From contig NZ_JAFMTW010000003.1 in assembly GCF_017329615.1 (NCBI RefSeq), forward strand, positions 62,001-126,000: a stretch of DNA of 64,000 nucleotides. Reading direction: 5' to 3'. The position numbers were made by a program, and so were the translations under genes. Positions 26,111 through 34,749 of this stretch are shown here, one piece after another; within the stretch, counting starts at the first letter, position 1; every line of letters begins with the position of its first letter. The DNA is from Alicyclobacillus suci. Lineage in GTDB: Bacteria > Bacillota > Bacilli > Alicyclobacillales > Alicyclobacillaceae. The notes beneath the pieces are model-generated. The model was not told where the DNA came from, did not search any database, and worked only from the letters and a program-made list of their open reading frames with translations.

Positions 26111-28131
26111 GGCAACGGACCTCCTATGCCCGGATTCACATCCGCATATTGACGTACAAGGACAAGCGTTTTATCACTACTCACATCTTGCGCAACGGTC
26201 GGTGTCGGCAACATCGACGTACGCTTGTCCGTCGTCGCGATGACCATCGCACTCGCATTTTCCGCATCGTCCGATGCCGTGGTCACACTCGAGGAGAATT
26301 GACCCAAATACGCCCCTAAGGACCGCCCAATGCCATGTGTCAAGTCCCGGTTGTACGTGCCATAGTCCGAAATCCACTGCTTTGTCGTCGTGCCCGACGT
26401 GGGATCTAACTCTACCGTCTGCCCCGGCTTCATGCTGCCGAGATGATACATGTGGTCTTGCCAGACAATCGCGACGTGCTCAAGTGGATATGGCGTATCG
26501 TTCGTCAAAGTCCCAAAGAGCAAACCGTAGGCACTGCTCAGATTCGTGTCAATCTGTCCACTGTGATTATCCAGGTGTGCAGCGTACACATACCGAACGT
26601 GCCAGCGACCCACATTGCGAAACTGCACATTCGTATCCGCATTGCCATAGTGTACCGCTGCGTCGCTTAAAGGCAGGACATCGTTCACAGACAGTGGCAC
26701 AGCGAGCGTTTGACTTGGCAACGAGAAATCGAGTCCACCTGGGTATGGGGACATAATCGCCTCGACGCCATAGGATTCCGCCTTGCCATCGCCGCTCAGA
26801 TCTAAAACGCCAACGCCATCCATCAACAACCCGCTCGGCCGCTCGGTGCCGCCAAACAAATAAATCCCGACTGTCGTGATCCCGCTGAAAATAGGCAGCA
26901 GCCCCCACGCAAAGTGCGCGCGGCGAAATCTGCGCAACACGAGAAACAAAATGGGTCCAATCACGAGCAGATACACGGCGAAAACGACCGCAAACACAGG
27001 CAGTGAAGGGACGCGCAGCGGCGCCAGAGCATCGCCGACAGACGCGAGATTTTGCGCCACCGAGTCACTAAACAGGTGCGCGAGGCCAGAACCCGCCCCA
27101 GCGACGCCATCCTTGAAAATCGCCGTCCACAACAGTGGATTGCCCGACCAGCCGAGCAGGTTCGGATCCATCGGCGAAAAAGCAGTCTGCCAGACCTGGC
27201 CCCTCCCCAAGTTCTCGCTCGCCAAAAGCGGCCGCTGATTGCTGCCAGCCCACAACCTCGCTGTCGCGGCGATACCGCCGACTTGAACCGGCACATTCGC
27301 ATCCAATCCGGCACTATTCGCAAACTGGGCGATAAGCGTCCCAGGTACGTCTTTCTCTGCACCTGGCTTTAACGGCACACTCGACTGCCACTTGGCCGGC
27401 GCCTGACCGGTGCCCGACAGGACAAGTAGGCCGCCGAGCTCCACCCAGTTGTACAGCGCCTCTTGTTGTGCGGCAGACAACCGCGACAAAGTGTCGACCG
27501 TCGTCACGACTGCCGTCAGGCCGCTCAACAAATTAACGGACGTAGGCACCAAATTGGGGTTTAGCGCCACGGGTAACACTGGGTTTACACTTGTGCTCGA
27601 CCCCGCCAAAAACTGCGTGAATTGACTGCGGTTCGCCAACACGGCGACCAGCGCGACGTGATTGACCGAATTGCCGTTGAGTGCAGCGGTATACAGCGGT
27701 TGTCCATTTGCTGAACACGTCACCGACGCGCCCTTTGCGAGAACGACACCCGGGACGTCAATCTCTGTCGTCACCCAACCGTTTGCAGGGAGTTGCACGT
27801 GCCACGTCAGTCCCCCGCCCAAACGTCGTCCTCCAACGAGCGCATCGCCGACCTGCACAGTCAGTGTCGCGTCTTCTTTCGCGCCGACATGGTGAATCGT
27901 CACCGCAACAGGAACCCAATCTTGTTGAATATAATAACCGCCATACCCGGCGGTCGCGCTCATATACATCGTAGGCTTGTCCGCCGCCGTGGCGGCCAGC
28001 ACCGTCGTAGGTGCCACAAGGGCCAGTACCGCGCCGCAAAAGAAGCGAATGAGAGACTGCAAGCAAAACAAGTGCATCCCGCGTCGTCTCCTGTGCGCTC
28101 TGGCGCCGCTGTGCATGATTTGACCGTTCAT
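26107..28131 (-). CDS. Large extracytoplasmic protein with signal peptide and one membrane anchor, ABC operon leader
   Basis: A 674-residue protein I do not recognise by name. It has an N-terminal signal (about 20-48, ending near VLAATAA), a large outside part, one or two membrane helices at about 375-430 (VPSLPVFAVVFAVYLLVIG, then GLLPIFSGITTVGIYLFGG), and a further outside domain to the C-terminus. AAGGGAAG precedes the ATG. A glutamine-amidotransferase-like region may lie at about 190-300 (VELGGLLVLSGTG), as in GldG-type partners of ABC-2 systems. It overlaps the ATPase gene by four bases, so it is very probably a subunit of that transporter. Confidence 0.7.
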   Translation of the reverse strand: MNGQIMHSGARAHRRRRGMHLFCLQSLIRFFCGAVLALVAPTTVLAATAADKPTMYMSATAGYGGYYIQQDWVPVAVTIHHVGAKEDATLTVQVGDALVGGRRLGGGLTWHVQLPANGWVTTEIDVPGVVLAKGASVTCSANGQPLYTAALNGNSVNHVALVAVLANRSQFTQFLAGSSTSVNPVLPVALNPNLVPTSVNLLSGLTAVVTTVDTLSRLSAAQQEALYNWVELGGLLVLSGTGQAPAKWQSSVPLKPGAEKDVPGTLIAQFANSAGLDANVPVQVGGIAATARLWAGSNQRPLLASENLGRGQVWQTAFSPMDPNLLGWSGNPLLWTAIFKDGVAGAGSGLAHLFSDSVAQNLASVGDALAPLRVPSLPVFAVVFAVYLLVIGPILFLVLRRFRRAHFAWGLLPIFSGITTVGIYLFGGTERPSGLLMDGVGVLDLSGDGKAESYGVEAIMSPYPGGLDFSLPSQTLAVPLSVNDVLPLSDAAVHYGNADTNVQFRNVGRWHVRYVYAAHLDNHSGQIDTNLSSAYGLLFGTLTNDTPYPLEHVAIVWQDHMYHLGSMKPGQTVELDPTSGTTTKQWISDYGTYNRDLTHGIGRSLGAYLGQFSSSVTTASDDAENASAMVIATTDKRTSMLPTPTVAQDVSSDKTLVLVRQYADVNPGIGGPLP

Positions 28132-28235
28132 GCCATCTTCCCTTCATATGGGCTGCAACTTCGATAGGTCAATCGTTCTCCTACATTGTAATCGTTGCAC
28201 CCGTTCGAGGAAACTCGACAAAATCAATCACTTCC

Positions 28236-28268
28236 CAAAAAGAGGGCCCATTGCGACGATGGACCCCC
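28236..28268 (-). terminator. Terminator after the YheC/D gene
   Basis: On the minus strand, GGGTCCAT and ATGGGCCC form a stem around CGTCGCA, followed by TCTTTTT. It lies just past the stop of the 28.3-29.5 kb gene. Confidence 0.75.
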
Positions 28269-28273
28269 ACATT

Positions 28274-29461
28274 TCAGCGTCCTGCCCGCCCGCCAACAAA
28301 CATCCGGGCTGTTTCTTCGCGGTGGCCAGGTGCCCCCGTCACACTGCCCGACTTCCGGTTGCGCCGCGCCAGGAAGAGCGCAAAGCCAACCGTATAACCG
28401 GCAAGCTGTTCCAACATCGGCACTGAGAGCAGCGACCGGGCGGGCTTCGGATTCATTTCAATCATCGACACTTTTCCGTTTTCCTCAACCGCCATGTCAA
28501 AACCAACCAAACCCACCGTTGGATGCCTGCGAGACAGGACCGAGGCGATTTGCTTGGCCCGCGACTCCAGTTCCTCCACAGGGATGCGCTTGCCTTCACG
28601 TGCGGCCATGACGTTGAGTTTATCCACATCCATGCGCTCGCCGCCCGCGATAATGTTTGTGACGACACCGTCTCGCTGGGCAACTTTTGGAATGATGCCG
28701 ACGAGTTGCCAATCGCCAAATCCGTCACGATGGAGCACGACGCGAAAATCCACCTTGCGCCCATTCACAGACATCAAGTTGAGCCCGCGCTGAACAATAT
28801 GAGGACGCTGTAAACGGCGCTCCATCCAGTGACGAAGTTGCGGTTCACTTATCGTCATGCGCATTTGTGCGGTCTGCCGCTTAGTCCGATCAACACTGAC
28901 GCGGTACTGATTCGGCCCCAAGCGCTCCACACGCGCGACATCCATACCGCCATATCCACCGATGGGCTTAATGTAGACGACGCCCCACTGCGCGACTCGC
29001 TGCATCCCCTGCGACACACTGCGCAGACGCTCCGTTTCCGGTGTGAACTCCAACAGGTCGTTGGAACGCAGCACTTCAATCATGCGCCACTTTCCTGGCA
29101 ACACAGGATTGTACAAAGGAATGCGACGTTTTCTCGCCTCGCGGCGCAATCTGTCCGAATACCCTTTGACGGCTAGGTGGACATAGACATTTTCATAAAT
29201 GACATCTGGCAATCGCTGTATCCTCAACACCCAATTCCCTCTGGGATCAGCGGGATTCACCGGGACCCAGGCCCGCACCTGCCCAGTGGACCAATCCACT
29301 TTCTGTGGATCAAACAGATACAAATGCGCCCCGCGGCCGAATGCGTTATGCGCCAACCGAATATACTGCATCGACGGTCGGGTAATGGACTTTCCTGCAA
29401 TTTGCCGCTTCCTTGGCAAAGCGGTTGTTGCCACACCAATATATCCTGTCGAACCTGCCAC
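28274..29461 (-). CDS. YheC/YheD-family ATP-grasp protein (endospore coat-associated)
   Basis: About 395 residues. The GTG at 29461 has AGGTGAT six bases upstream; an ATG at 29494 is an alternative. The C-terminal ATP-grasp region is clear: VVYIKPIGGYGGMDV, KVDFRVVLHRDGFG, and VGFDMAVEENGKVSMIEMNPKPA with the metal-binding Glu/Asn. YheC and YheD are made during sporulation in Bacillus and associate with the spore coat; their reaction is unknown. A second, shorter paralogue lies at 40.2 kb. Confidence 0.85.
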   Translation of the reverse strand: MAGSTGYIGVATTALPRKRQIAGKSITRPSMQYIRLAHNAFGRGAHLYLFDPQKVDWSTGQVRAWVPVNPADPRGNWVLRIQRLPDVIYENVYVHLAVKGYSDRLRREARKRRIPLYNPVLPGKWRMIEVLRSNDLLEFTPETERLRSVSQGMQRVAQWGVVYIKPIGGYGGMDVARVERLGPNQYRVSVDRTKRQTAQMRMTISEPQLRHWMERRLQRPHIVQRGLNLMSVNGRKVDFRVVLHRDGFGDWQLVGIIPKVAQRDGVVTNIIAGGERMDVDKLNVMAAREGKRIPVEELESRAKQIASVLSRRHPTVGLVGFDMAVEENGKVSMIEMNPKPARSLLSVPMLEQLAGYTVGFALFLARRNRKSGSVTGAPGHREETARMFVGGRAGR

Positions 29462-29569
29462 CACTTCATCACCTCGATGCAATGCCCAGCACATTATATG
29501 TAGGGTCGATTGTGGCGGGTCAATGCTCCTGTCTAATAAACATTCCAAGTATTACGGGAGGTGCAGAAA

Positions 29570-29968
29570 TTGCTAAGAAAAATTTGCAAGGGGAAACTAC
29601 ACCGACTGACCGTCACCCAGGCGGATTTAAATTATATGGGGAGTATTACGCTCGATCCGCTCTTGATGCAGGCGGCAGACATCCGCCCTTACGAGCTGGT
29701 GCAAATTACAAACTTATCAAACGGGCAATTGTGGCAAACCTATGCGATTGCCGGCGGCAAAGGCAGCGGCGCAGTGTGTCTCAACGGTCCACCGGCGCGG
29801 TTATTTCAGCCCGGCGATAAAATCATCGTGCTCTCCATGGGGTGGATGGATGACGAGGAATGGAATGCCCTCGAAGCAAAGGTGGTATTCGTCGACGACC
29901 AAAATCGCATTTCTTCAATTGTGACACACAAGCCATCTGAAGAGATGCCGGACGCCGATGGGGAATGA
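29570..29968 (+). CDS. panD: Aspartate 1-decarboxylase
   Basis: A 132-residue PanD. The TTG at 29570 is preceded by GGGAGGTG; this start puts the self-cleavage site Gly24-Ser25 (YMGSITLD) exactly at the family position, which settles the choice over a GTG three codons earlier. Self-processing makes a pyruvoyl group that decarboxylates aspartate to beta-alanine for pantothenate and CoA. panB and panC are not adjacent. Confidence 0.94.
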   Translation: MLRKICKGKLHRLTVTQADLNYMGSITLDPLLMQAADIRPYELVQITNLSNGQLWQTYAIAGGKGSGAVCLNGPPARLFQPGDKIIVLSMGWMDDEEWNALEAKVVFVDDQNRISSIVTHKPSEEMPDADGE

Positions 29969-29969
29969 G

Positions 29970-29993
29970 AAACCACCACACTGCTTCCGGTGG
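29970..29993. terminator. Weak hairpin between panD and queF
   Basis: CCACC and GGTGG pair around an 11-base loop, with GAG/CTC outside. A run of A (CAAAAAAG) on the plus side and TTT on the minus side make it a modest convergent terminator for both genes. Confidence 0.45.
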
Positions 29994-30106
29994 CTCAAAA
30001 AAGAAAAGAGGATTATACAAGACACACCTCCAGAAGCACGCTGTCTTCCCCACAGCCCACGTCCTGATGTGCTGTGGGGAAGTACAGTGTTCTGCGGCTT
30101 TCGCAC

Positions 30107-30466
30107 TTAAGCGGTATATTCGACCGTAACCTTCGTGTGAATGCCTCCGCGAATCGTAAAATCGCCGACCACTTTCGCATACCGCGGTTGACTGACCGCA
30201 ACAAAATCATCCAGGATGCGATTGATGCATGCCTCATGGTAATTTGCCTCGTTGCGAAAGCTCCAAAGATACAATTTCAACGACTTGAGCTCCACAATCT
30301 TTTCAGCCGGCTGATATTGGATATAGATGGTTGCGAAATCAGGTTGTCCGGTCATCGGGCACAGCGTGGTAAATTCGGCACACTCCATTTCCACCGTATA
30401 AACGCGATTTGGGTGTGGGTTAGGAACGGTCACGAGTTCTTTGGTCGGTTGTGTCAACATATCCAT
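30107..30466 (-). CDS. queF: NADPH-dependent 7-cyano-7-deazaguanine reductase
   Basis: A 119-residue QueF. The nucleophile Cys36 and Asp43 are in [12 protein letters not shown], followed by the NADPH-binding [21 protein letters not shown]. It reduces preQ0 to preQ1 for queuosine in tRNA. It is shorter than the Bacillus subtilis enzyme at both ends but keeps all core residues. It stands alone, apart from queCDE, and no preQ1 riboswitch is visible upstream; instead there are short direct repeats at 30501-30555. Confidence 0.94.
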   Translation of the reverse strand: MDMLTQPTKELVTVPNPHPNRVYTVEMECAEFTTLCPMTGQPDFATIYIQYQPAEKIVELKSLKLYLWSFRNEANYHEACINRILDDFVAVSQPRYAKVVGDFTIRGGIHTKVTVEYTA

Positions 30467-30892
30467 TCAATCCTCTCTATCGGAAAAGTGCATGCGCATA
30501 ATGCATGGAAGTATCGTGCATGGAAGTTCATGCACGGCGTATCGTGCATGGAAGTGGCAATGGACAAGTCCAGAGATCACCCCGTACCAATATACAGACG
30601 TACGCCCAAACGCGCAATCCTAAGCCGTTTTTAAAGCCTTCTCTTCTCATTTTGGGACCTTATAAGTGATGAGGTCGTAGATGCTCCGGAGAAAGTCGGT
30701 CGAGACACAAAGGAAATTATCGCTTCATATGGTGTTTTCATTAAGAAGCAATCTTGAGTTTCAAACCGTGTTGTTCACAGACCCACCTGGATACTTCATC
30801 GCGCGAAGCTTTCACGCGTCACCCACCGTGGTATGCTAAGGAGAAGATAAAGGTCGAATACGACATGAACTTGGTGGAAAGGACAGAATCCA
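30467..30892. other. Gene-free stretch upstream of queF and rsmF
   Basis: It holds the direct repeats at 30501-30555 and otherwise no gene or clear structure. It must contain the queF promoter (minus) and the rsmF promoter (plus). Confidence 0.4.
30501..30555. repeat. Direct repeats upstream of queF
   Basis: GTATCGTGCATGGAAGT occurs at 30511-30527 and again at 30539-30555; a third partial copy (ATGCATGGAAGT) is at 30501-30512. GTGCAT/ATGCAC steps also make local inverted repeats. The repeats sit 35-90 bp before the queF start, so they may bind a regulator or form an RNA structure. Confidence 0.6.
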
Positions 30893-32329
30893 TTGCAGTT
30901 GCCAAAGGCATTTGTCGAGATGATGAAACCACTCCTGGGGGCCGAGTGGGCTGATTTTGTTGCGGCATTTCGCGAAACTCCGACGCGCGGCGTGCGGGTT
31001 GATAAGTGGTCTATAGACGAACCAACGCACACGTCCAATCCAATTCCCCCGGCGGTACAGAGGCACTTCAACGGATCCATCCCATGGCTGCCTTTGGGGT
31101 TCTATATCGACCAGGAATCTATACTCGGCCGGACCGTATATCACGAGGTCGGCGCGTTTTATATTCAAGAGCCGTCCGCCATGGCCATTGCACGAGCGTT
31201 GGATCCACAGCCTGGCGAACGCATTCTCGATCTCTGCGCAGCCCCCGGCGGCAAAACCACCGCCATCGCGCGACTACAAAAAGATCTGGGACAGCTTGTC
31301 GCCAACGAGATCCACCCCGCACGAGTCCGCATTCTGGCGGAAAACCTCGAGCGAATGGGGACAGCAGCAGCCGTGACCAACGCATCTCCAGCCGAGCTTG
31401 GGGCGGCATGGCCAGATGCATTTGACGCCATTTTGGTCGACGCGCCGTGCTCGGGCGAAGGGATGTTTCGAAAAGACCCATCCGCGCTCACACAGTGGTC
31501 AGACGATACACCAACACGTTGTGCGACGCGCCAACGGGACATTCTCACGTCTGCCGTGTCCATGCTGCGCCCTGGCGGTCGCCTGATTTACTCGACATGT
31601 ACGTTTAACCCAATGGAAAATGAACAGATTGTCGCCTGGCTGGAGGACACCTTCGGGATGTCCGTAGAAGAACTGCCAGACCTGCCACACTGGTCGCCGG
31701 GTCGACCCGATTTCGCGGATGGTCGCGATAGCTTGCTGCGCACACGTCGTCTCTGGCCACATCAGGCGCGTGGCGAGGGACATTTCGTCGCCCGTTTGCG
31801 TAAGCCAGAGGGAGACACCGGAAAACAGCACGTGCCCGCAGGAATCGACGTACATCCACGTTCCCCGCACAAAAAGGCGGCGTCAAGACGAACTTCGCTA
31901 TCATCCAACGCGGAATTCAACACGTGGTTCGCCGATGTCTATGCCGGTTCGGAGATGTCTATTCAGAAACCACTTCTGCATAAGGATATCTACTTTAGTG
32001 ATGAACTCAAAAGTCTTCCATATTCAGGAATCCGTGTGTTGCGGCCAGGGACACCGTTGGCGAAGCGTGGGGCGAACCGGATCGAGCCGCTGCACGGCCT
32101 AGCACTGCGCGGCCACCCGAGCGATTTTGTCCGCACGGTGACGGTCGACGAACAGGCAGCCATCCGCTTTATCGCCGGCGATGCGCTCGCCAATCCGACA
32201 CAAATGAAGGGATTCGTCGTGGTGGCGCATGCGGGCCTATGTTTGGGATGGGGCAAAGCGGTACCAGGACGTATCAACAACTTGTATCCGAAAGGGTGGC
32301 GCAAAACGGGCTTGGTTGAATTGTCGTAA
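30893..32329 (+). CDS. RsmF-type rRNA (cytosine-C5-)-methyltransferase
   Basis: A 478-residue NOL1/NOP2/Sun protein. The TTG at 30893 has AAAGGA ten bases upstream. The SAM site is in ILDLCAAPGGKTTAIA (about residue 110); the two catalytic Cys are in DAPCSGEGMFRKD and YSTCTFNPMENE. The C-terminal third, from about residue 330, contains the PUA-like region found in RsmF/YebU. It probably methylates a cytosine of 16S rRNA. The exact site cannot be read from sequence. Confidence 0.9.
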   Translation: MQLPKAFVEMMKPLLGAEWADFVAAFRETPTRGVRVDKWSIDEPTHTSNPIPPAVQRHFNGSIPWLPLGFYIDQESILGRTVYHEVGAFYIQEPSAMAIARALDPQPGERILDLCAAPGGKTTAIARLQKDLGQLVANEIHPARVRILAENLERMGTAAAVTNASPAELGAAWPDAFDAILVDAPCSGEGMFRKDPSALTQWSDDTPTRCATRQRDILTSAVSMLRPGGRLIYSTCTFNPMENEQIVAWLEDTFGMSVEELPDLPHWSPGRPDFADGRDSLLRTRRLWPHQARGEGHFVARLRKPEGDTGKQHVPAGIDVHPRSPHKKAASRRTSLSSNAEFNTWFADVYAGSEMSIQKPLLHKDIYFSDELKSLPYSGIRVLRPGTPLAKRGANRIEPLHGLALRGHPSDFVRTVTVDEQAAIRFIAGDALANPTQMKGFVVVAHAGLCLGWGKAVPGRINNLYPKGWRKTGLVELS

Positions 32330-32424
32330 TCAACTAGCGCAACAATCACGACTATGAAACACATCAAAGCACCTTCACTAGGCCCGAGTGTTTGTCACGG
32401 TGCCGCGAGAATGGGGGAGTTACA

Positions 32425-33378
32425 ATGCAAAACGGGTGGAAAATCAGCGTATTCGGTGCCGGTGGTACTGGCGGAGAGATTGCCGAACTGCTCGTGCAAA
32501 GAGGTTATGGAACTGTAGTGCTCATTGATGTGCAACAAGACCTGGCCGAAGGCAAGGCCTTGGATGTCGGCCAGTCAGGCGCCCTCCTCGGTTCCGATAC
32601 ACAAGTCATCGGCGGCGCCGAAGCGGCGTTGACAGCAGATTCTGATGTCGTGGTGATTACCGCCGGGATTGGTCGAAAACCGGGGCTCAGCCGCGAAGAC
32701 TTGTTGGCCACCAACGCAAAGGTGATGCAGCAAATCAGTCAATCCGTTCGCGCCCTCAGCCCAAACGCGACCCTCATTGTCCTAACGAATCCCGCCGACA
32801 TCCTCGCACGCATTGTCTTCGAAGAAACAGGGTTTCCCGAACACCGCGTGATGGCGCAAGGCGGCATTCTCGATAGTGCGCGCTTATCCCATATGATTCA
32901 CCAGTTGACCGGGATCAGCCACAAACAAATTACATCGATGGTCCTGGGCGGCCACGGCGACCACATGGTGCCCGTACGCGAGTTCGCCTCCATCGGCGGC
33001 ATTCCAGCGAGTCACTTCTTGACCGACGACCAATGGGCAAACGCCGTTCACCGCACACGCTTTGGCGGCGGTGAGATTATGGAAAAGTTCAAAACGCATG
33101 GTGCATCCGTAACCCCTGCGCGCGCTGTGGTCACGATGATAGATGCCTTAAAATCCCCCACCGGCCATGTGTTGCCAGTTTCTGTGCGCAGTAACGGCGC
33201 CTACGGGCTACACGAACACGTATTTATTGGCTTGCCTGTTCGCCTATCACACCGAGGCGTCGAGCAAATCCTCGAACTGCCACTGACAGACGACGAACAC
33301 CAGGCACTCGCCGCCTCTGCAGCGTCGATGCAACAGACCTACGACGACTGGAAAAAAACAACGACCGCCACGGATTAA
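32425..33378 (+). CDS. mdh: Malate dehydrogenase (lactate/malate dehydrogenase family)
   Basis: A 317-residue enzyme. The ATG at 32425 follows GGGGGAG. The Rossmann motif FGAGGTGGEIAE and the NAD Asp in VLIDVQ are present. GIGRKPGLSREDLL carries the Arg residues that favour oxaloacetate/malate over lactate; the catalytic His is in LGGHGDHMVP. It interconverts malate and oxaloacetate in the citric acid cycle. It is not next to citZ or icd as in Bacillus. Its stop overlaps the convergent dehydrogenase by four bases. Confidence 0.88.
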   Translation: MQNGWKISVFGAGGTGGEIAELLVQRGYGTVVLIDVQQDLAEGKALDVGQSGALLGSDTQVIGGAEAALTADSDVVVITAGIGRKPGLSREDLLATNAKVMQQISQSVRALSPNATLIVLTNPADILARIVFEETGFPEHRVMAQGGILDSARLSHMIHQLTGISHKQITSMVLGGHGDHMVPVREFASIGGIPASHFLTDDQWANAVHRTRFGGGEIMEKFKTHGASVTPARAVVTMIDALKSPTGHVLPVSVRSNGAYGLHEHVFIGLPVRLSHRGVEQILELPLTDDEHQALAASAASMQQTYDDWKKTTTATD

Positions 33379-34235
33379 ACTCCGTCGCGGTAGTCATAAA
33401 AGCCGACGCCTGATTTGCGTCCGAGCTTACCTGCACGTACCATTTGTCGCAGCAATTGTGGCGGGCGGTACTTCGTGTCGCCCGTCTCCCGATGCAATGT
33501 GGACGCGGTTTCGAGCAACGTATCCAATCCGACCATGTCCGAAAGCGCCAGTGGCCCAATTGGGTGATTGGCGCCTAGTCGCATGCCGGTATCGATATCT
33601 TCCGCCGTTGCCAATCCTTCCTGCAAGACAAAGATAGCCTCGTTCAACATCGGCACGAGAATGCGATTGACGACAAATAGCGGGGCCTCTTTCACCTCAA
33701 TACACTGCTTGCCCATGCGCTCACAAACAGTTTTCGCTGCATCTAGCGTCTCTTGGTTTGTCTCACTGCCGGGAATCAACTCGACAAGTTTCATCACCGG
33801 AACTGGATGGAAGAAATGCATACCGATAAATGATTCCGGTCTATCCGTGGCGCTTGCCAATTCCGTGATAGACAACCCTGACGTGTTGGTCGCAAAGATT
33901 GTCCGCGGCGAACAAATCAGGCTCAACGCGCGAAAAACCGCTTGTTTCGTCTCCATCTTCTCGGGCACTGCTTCAATGATGAGATGAACATCTCGAAGCA
34001 TATCCAAATCTGTACAAGCCCGAATGCGCCGAATTACGCGCTCGCTCTCATCTTGAGAAATTCTCGCTTTGCGCGCTTCCGACGCCAGACGCCGGCCAAT
34101 TTGGAATAACGCACCGTCCACTGCATCCGCATCAATATCGTATAAAAACACATCATAGCCTTTCGTAGCACCGGCCTGTGCGATTCCCCTCCCCGTCAGT
34201 CCAGCGCCAACGACTCCGATTGAAGTCACTTCCAT
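33375..34235 (-). CDS. 3-hydroxyacyl-CoA (3-hydroxybutyryl-CoA) dehydrogenase
   Basis: A 286-residue Hbd/MmgB-type enzyme. The NAD motif GVVGAGLTGRGIAQ is at the N-terminus; the catalytic His is in GMHFFHPVPVMKLVELI (about residue 138) and NRILVPMLNEAIFVLQEG marks the C-terminal domain. It oxidises 3-hydroxyacyl-CoA to 3-ketoacyl-CoA in fatty acid or butanoate metabolism. It is a lone gene, divergent from the DUF2089 operon, with GGAGGGG upstream of its ATG. Confidence 0.92.
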   Translation of the reverse strand: MEVTSIGVVGAGLTGRGIAQAGATKGYDVFLYDIDADAVDGALFQIGRRLASEARKARISQDESERVIRRIRACTDLDMLRDVHLIIEAVPEKMETKQAVFRALSLICSPRTIFATNTSGLSITELASATDRPESFIGMHFFHPVPVMKLVELIPGSETNQETLDAAKTVCERMGKQCIEVKEAPLFVVNRILVPMLNEAIFVLQEGLATAEDIDTGMRLGANHPIGPLALSDMVGLDTLLETASTLHRETGDTKYRPPQLLRQMVRAGKLGRKSGVGFYDYRDGV

Positions 34236-34312
34236 GACACACCCCTCCGTAGGTCTATTATGTCATAAAGCAACCGCCGAATCGGAATTTTTTTAGATCT
34301 GCCAATTTATCA

Positions 34313-34341
34313 TTGATGTTTATTTATACTTTGAATATGTT
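34313..34341 (+). promoter_or_regulatory. Sigma-A-like promoter of the DUF2089 operon
   Basis: TTGATG and TATGTT are separated by 17 bases in A+T-rich DNA, 38 bp before the GTG start of the DUF2089 gene. The spacing is ideal and the boxes are good but not perfect. Confidence 0.55.
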
Positions 34342-34378
34342 AACATGAAACTAAATGATTTTTAGGAGTGATAACTCA

Positions 34379-34744
34379 GTGTCAAAAATTCCGTTGCGTT
34401 GCCCGGCATGTGACTCCGCAATGCAAGTGACTCAACTTCACTGTCCCCTATGCGATACACAGGTGCAGGGGCACTTCACGGTCAGCCCCCTTCTCCACTT
34501 GACCGCGCAGCAACTCCATTTTGTCGAGGTCTTCCTCAAGTGCCGCGGCAATATTCGCGAAGTCGAACGAGAACTGGGCATTTCCTATCCCACGGTTCGC
34601 GCGCGACTCGACGAAGTGATTCAACATCTTGGCTACCATCCATCTAAGCCAGAAGAATCATCCACCGGACTCGACGCCATCGTACAGTTTGAGCATGGCG
34701 AACTCAGTTTTGAGGAGACACTAGAGAAATTGCGAAAGGGCTGA
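34379..34744 (+). CDS. DUF2089-family zinc-ribbon/HTH protein
   Basis: A 121-residue protein. The GTG at 34379 has AGGAGTGA about nine bases upstream. Two CxxC pairs (CPACDSAM, CPLCDTQ) form a zinc ribbon at residues 7-30, followed by a helix-turn-helix (GNIREVERELGISYPTVRARLDEVI). This is the DUF2089 architecture, probably a DNA-binding regulator. It is followed after five bases by the DUF4097 gene, so it is likely an autoregulator of that operon, whose members in Bacillus relatives are linked to envelope stress. Confidence 0.85.
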   Translation: MSKIPLRCPACDSAMQVTQLHCPLCDTQVQGHFTVSPLLHLTAQQLHFVEVFLKCRGNIREVERELGISYPTVRARLDEVIQHLGYHPSKPEESSTGLDAIVQFEHGELSFEETLEKLRKG

Positions 34745-34749
34745 ATCGA

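Noticed and set aside
30501..30555. Possible short CRISPR-like array
   Set aside because: Only two full repeats with an 11-bp gap and a partial third; spacers are far too short and no cas gene is present.
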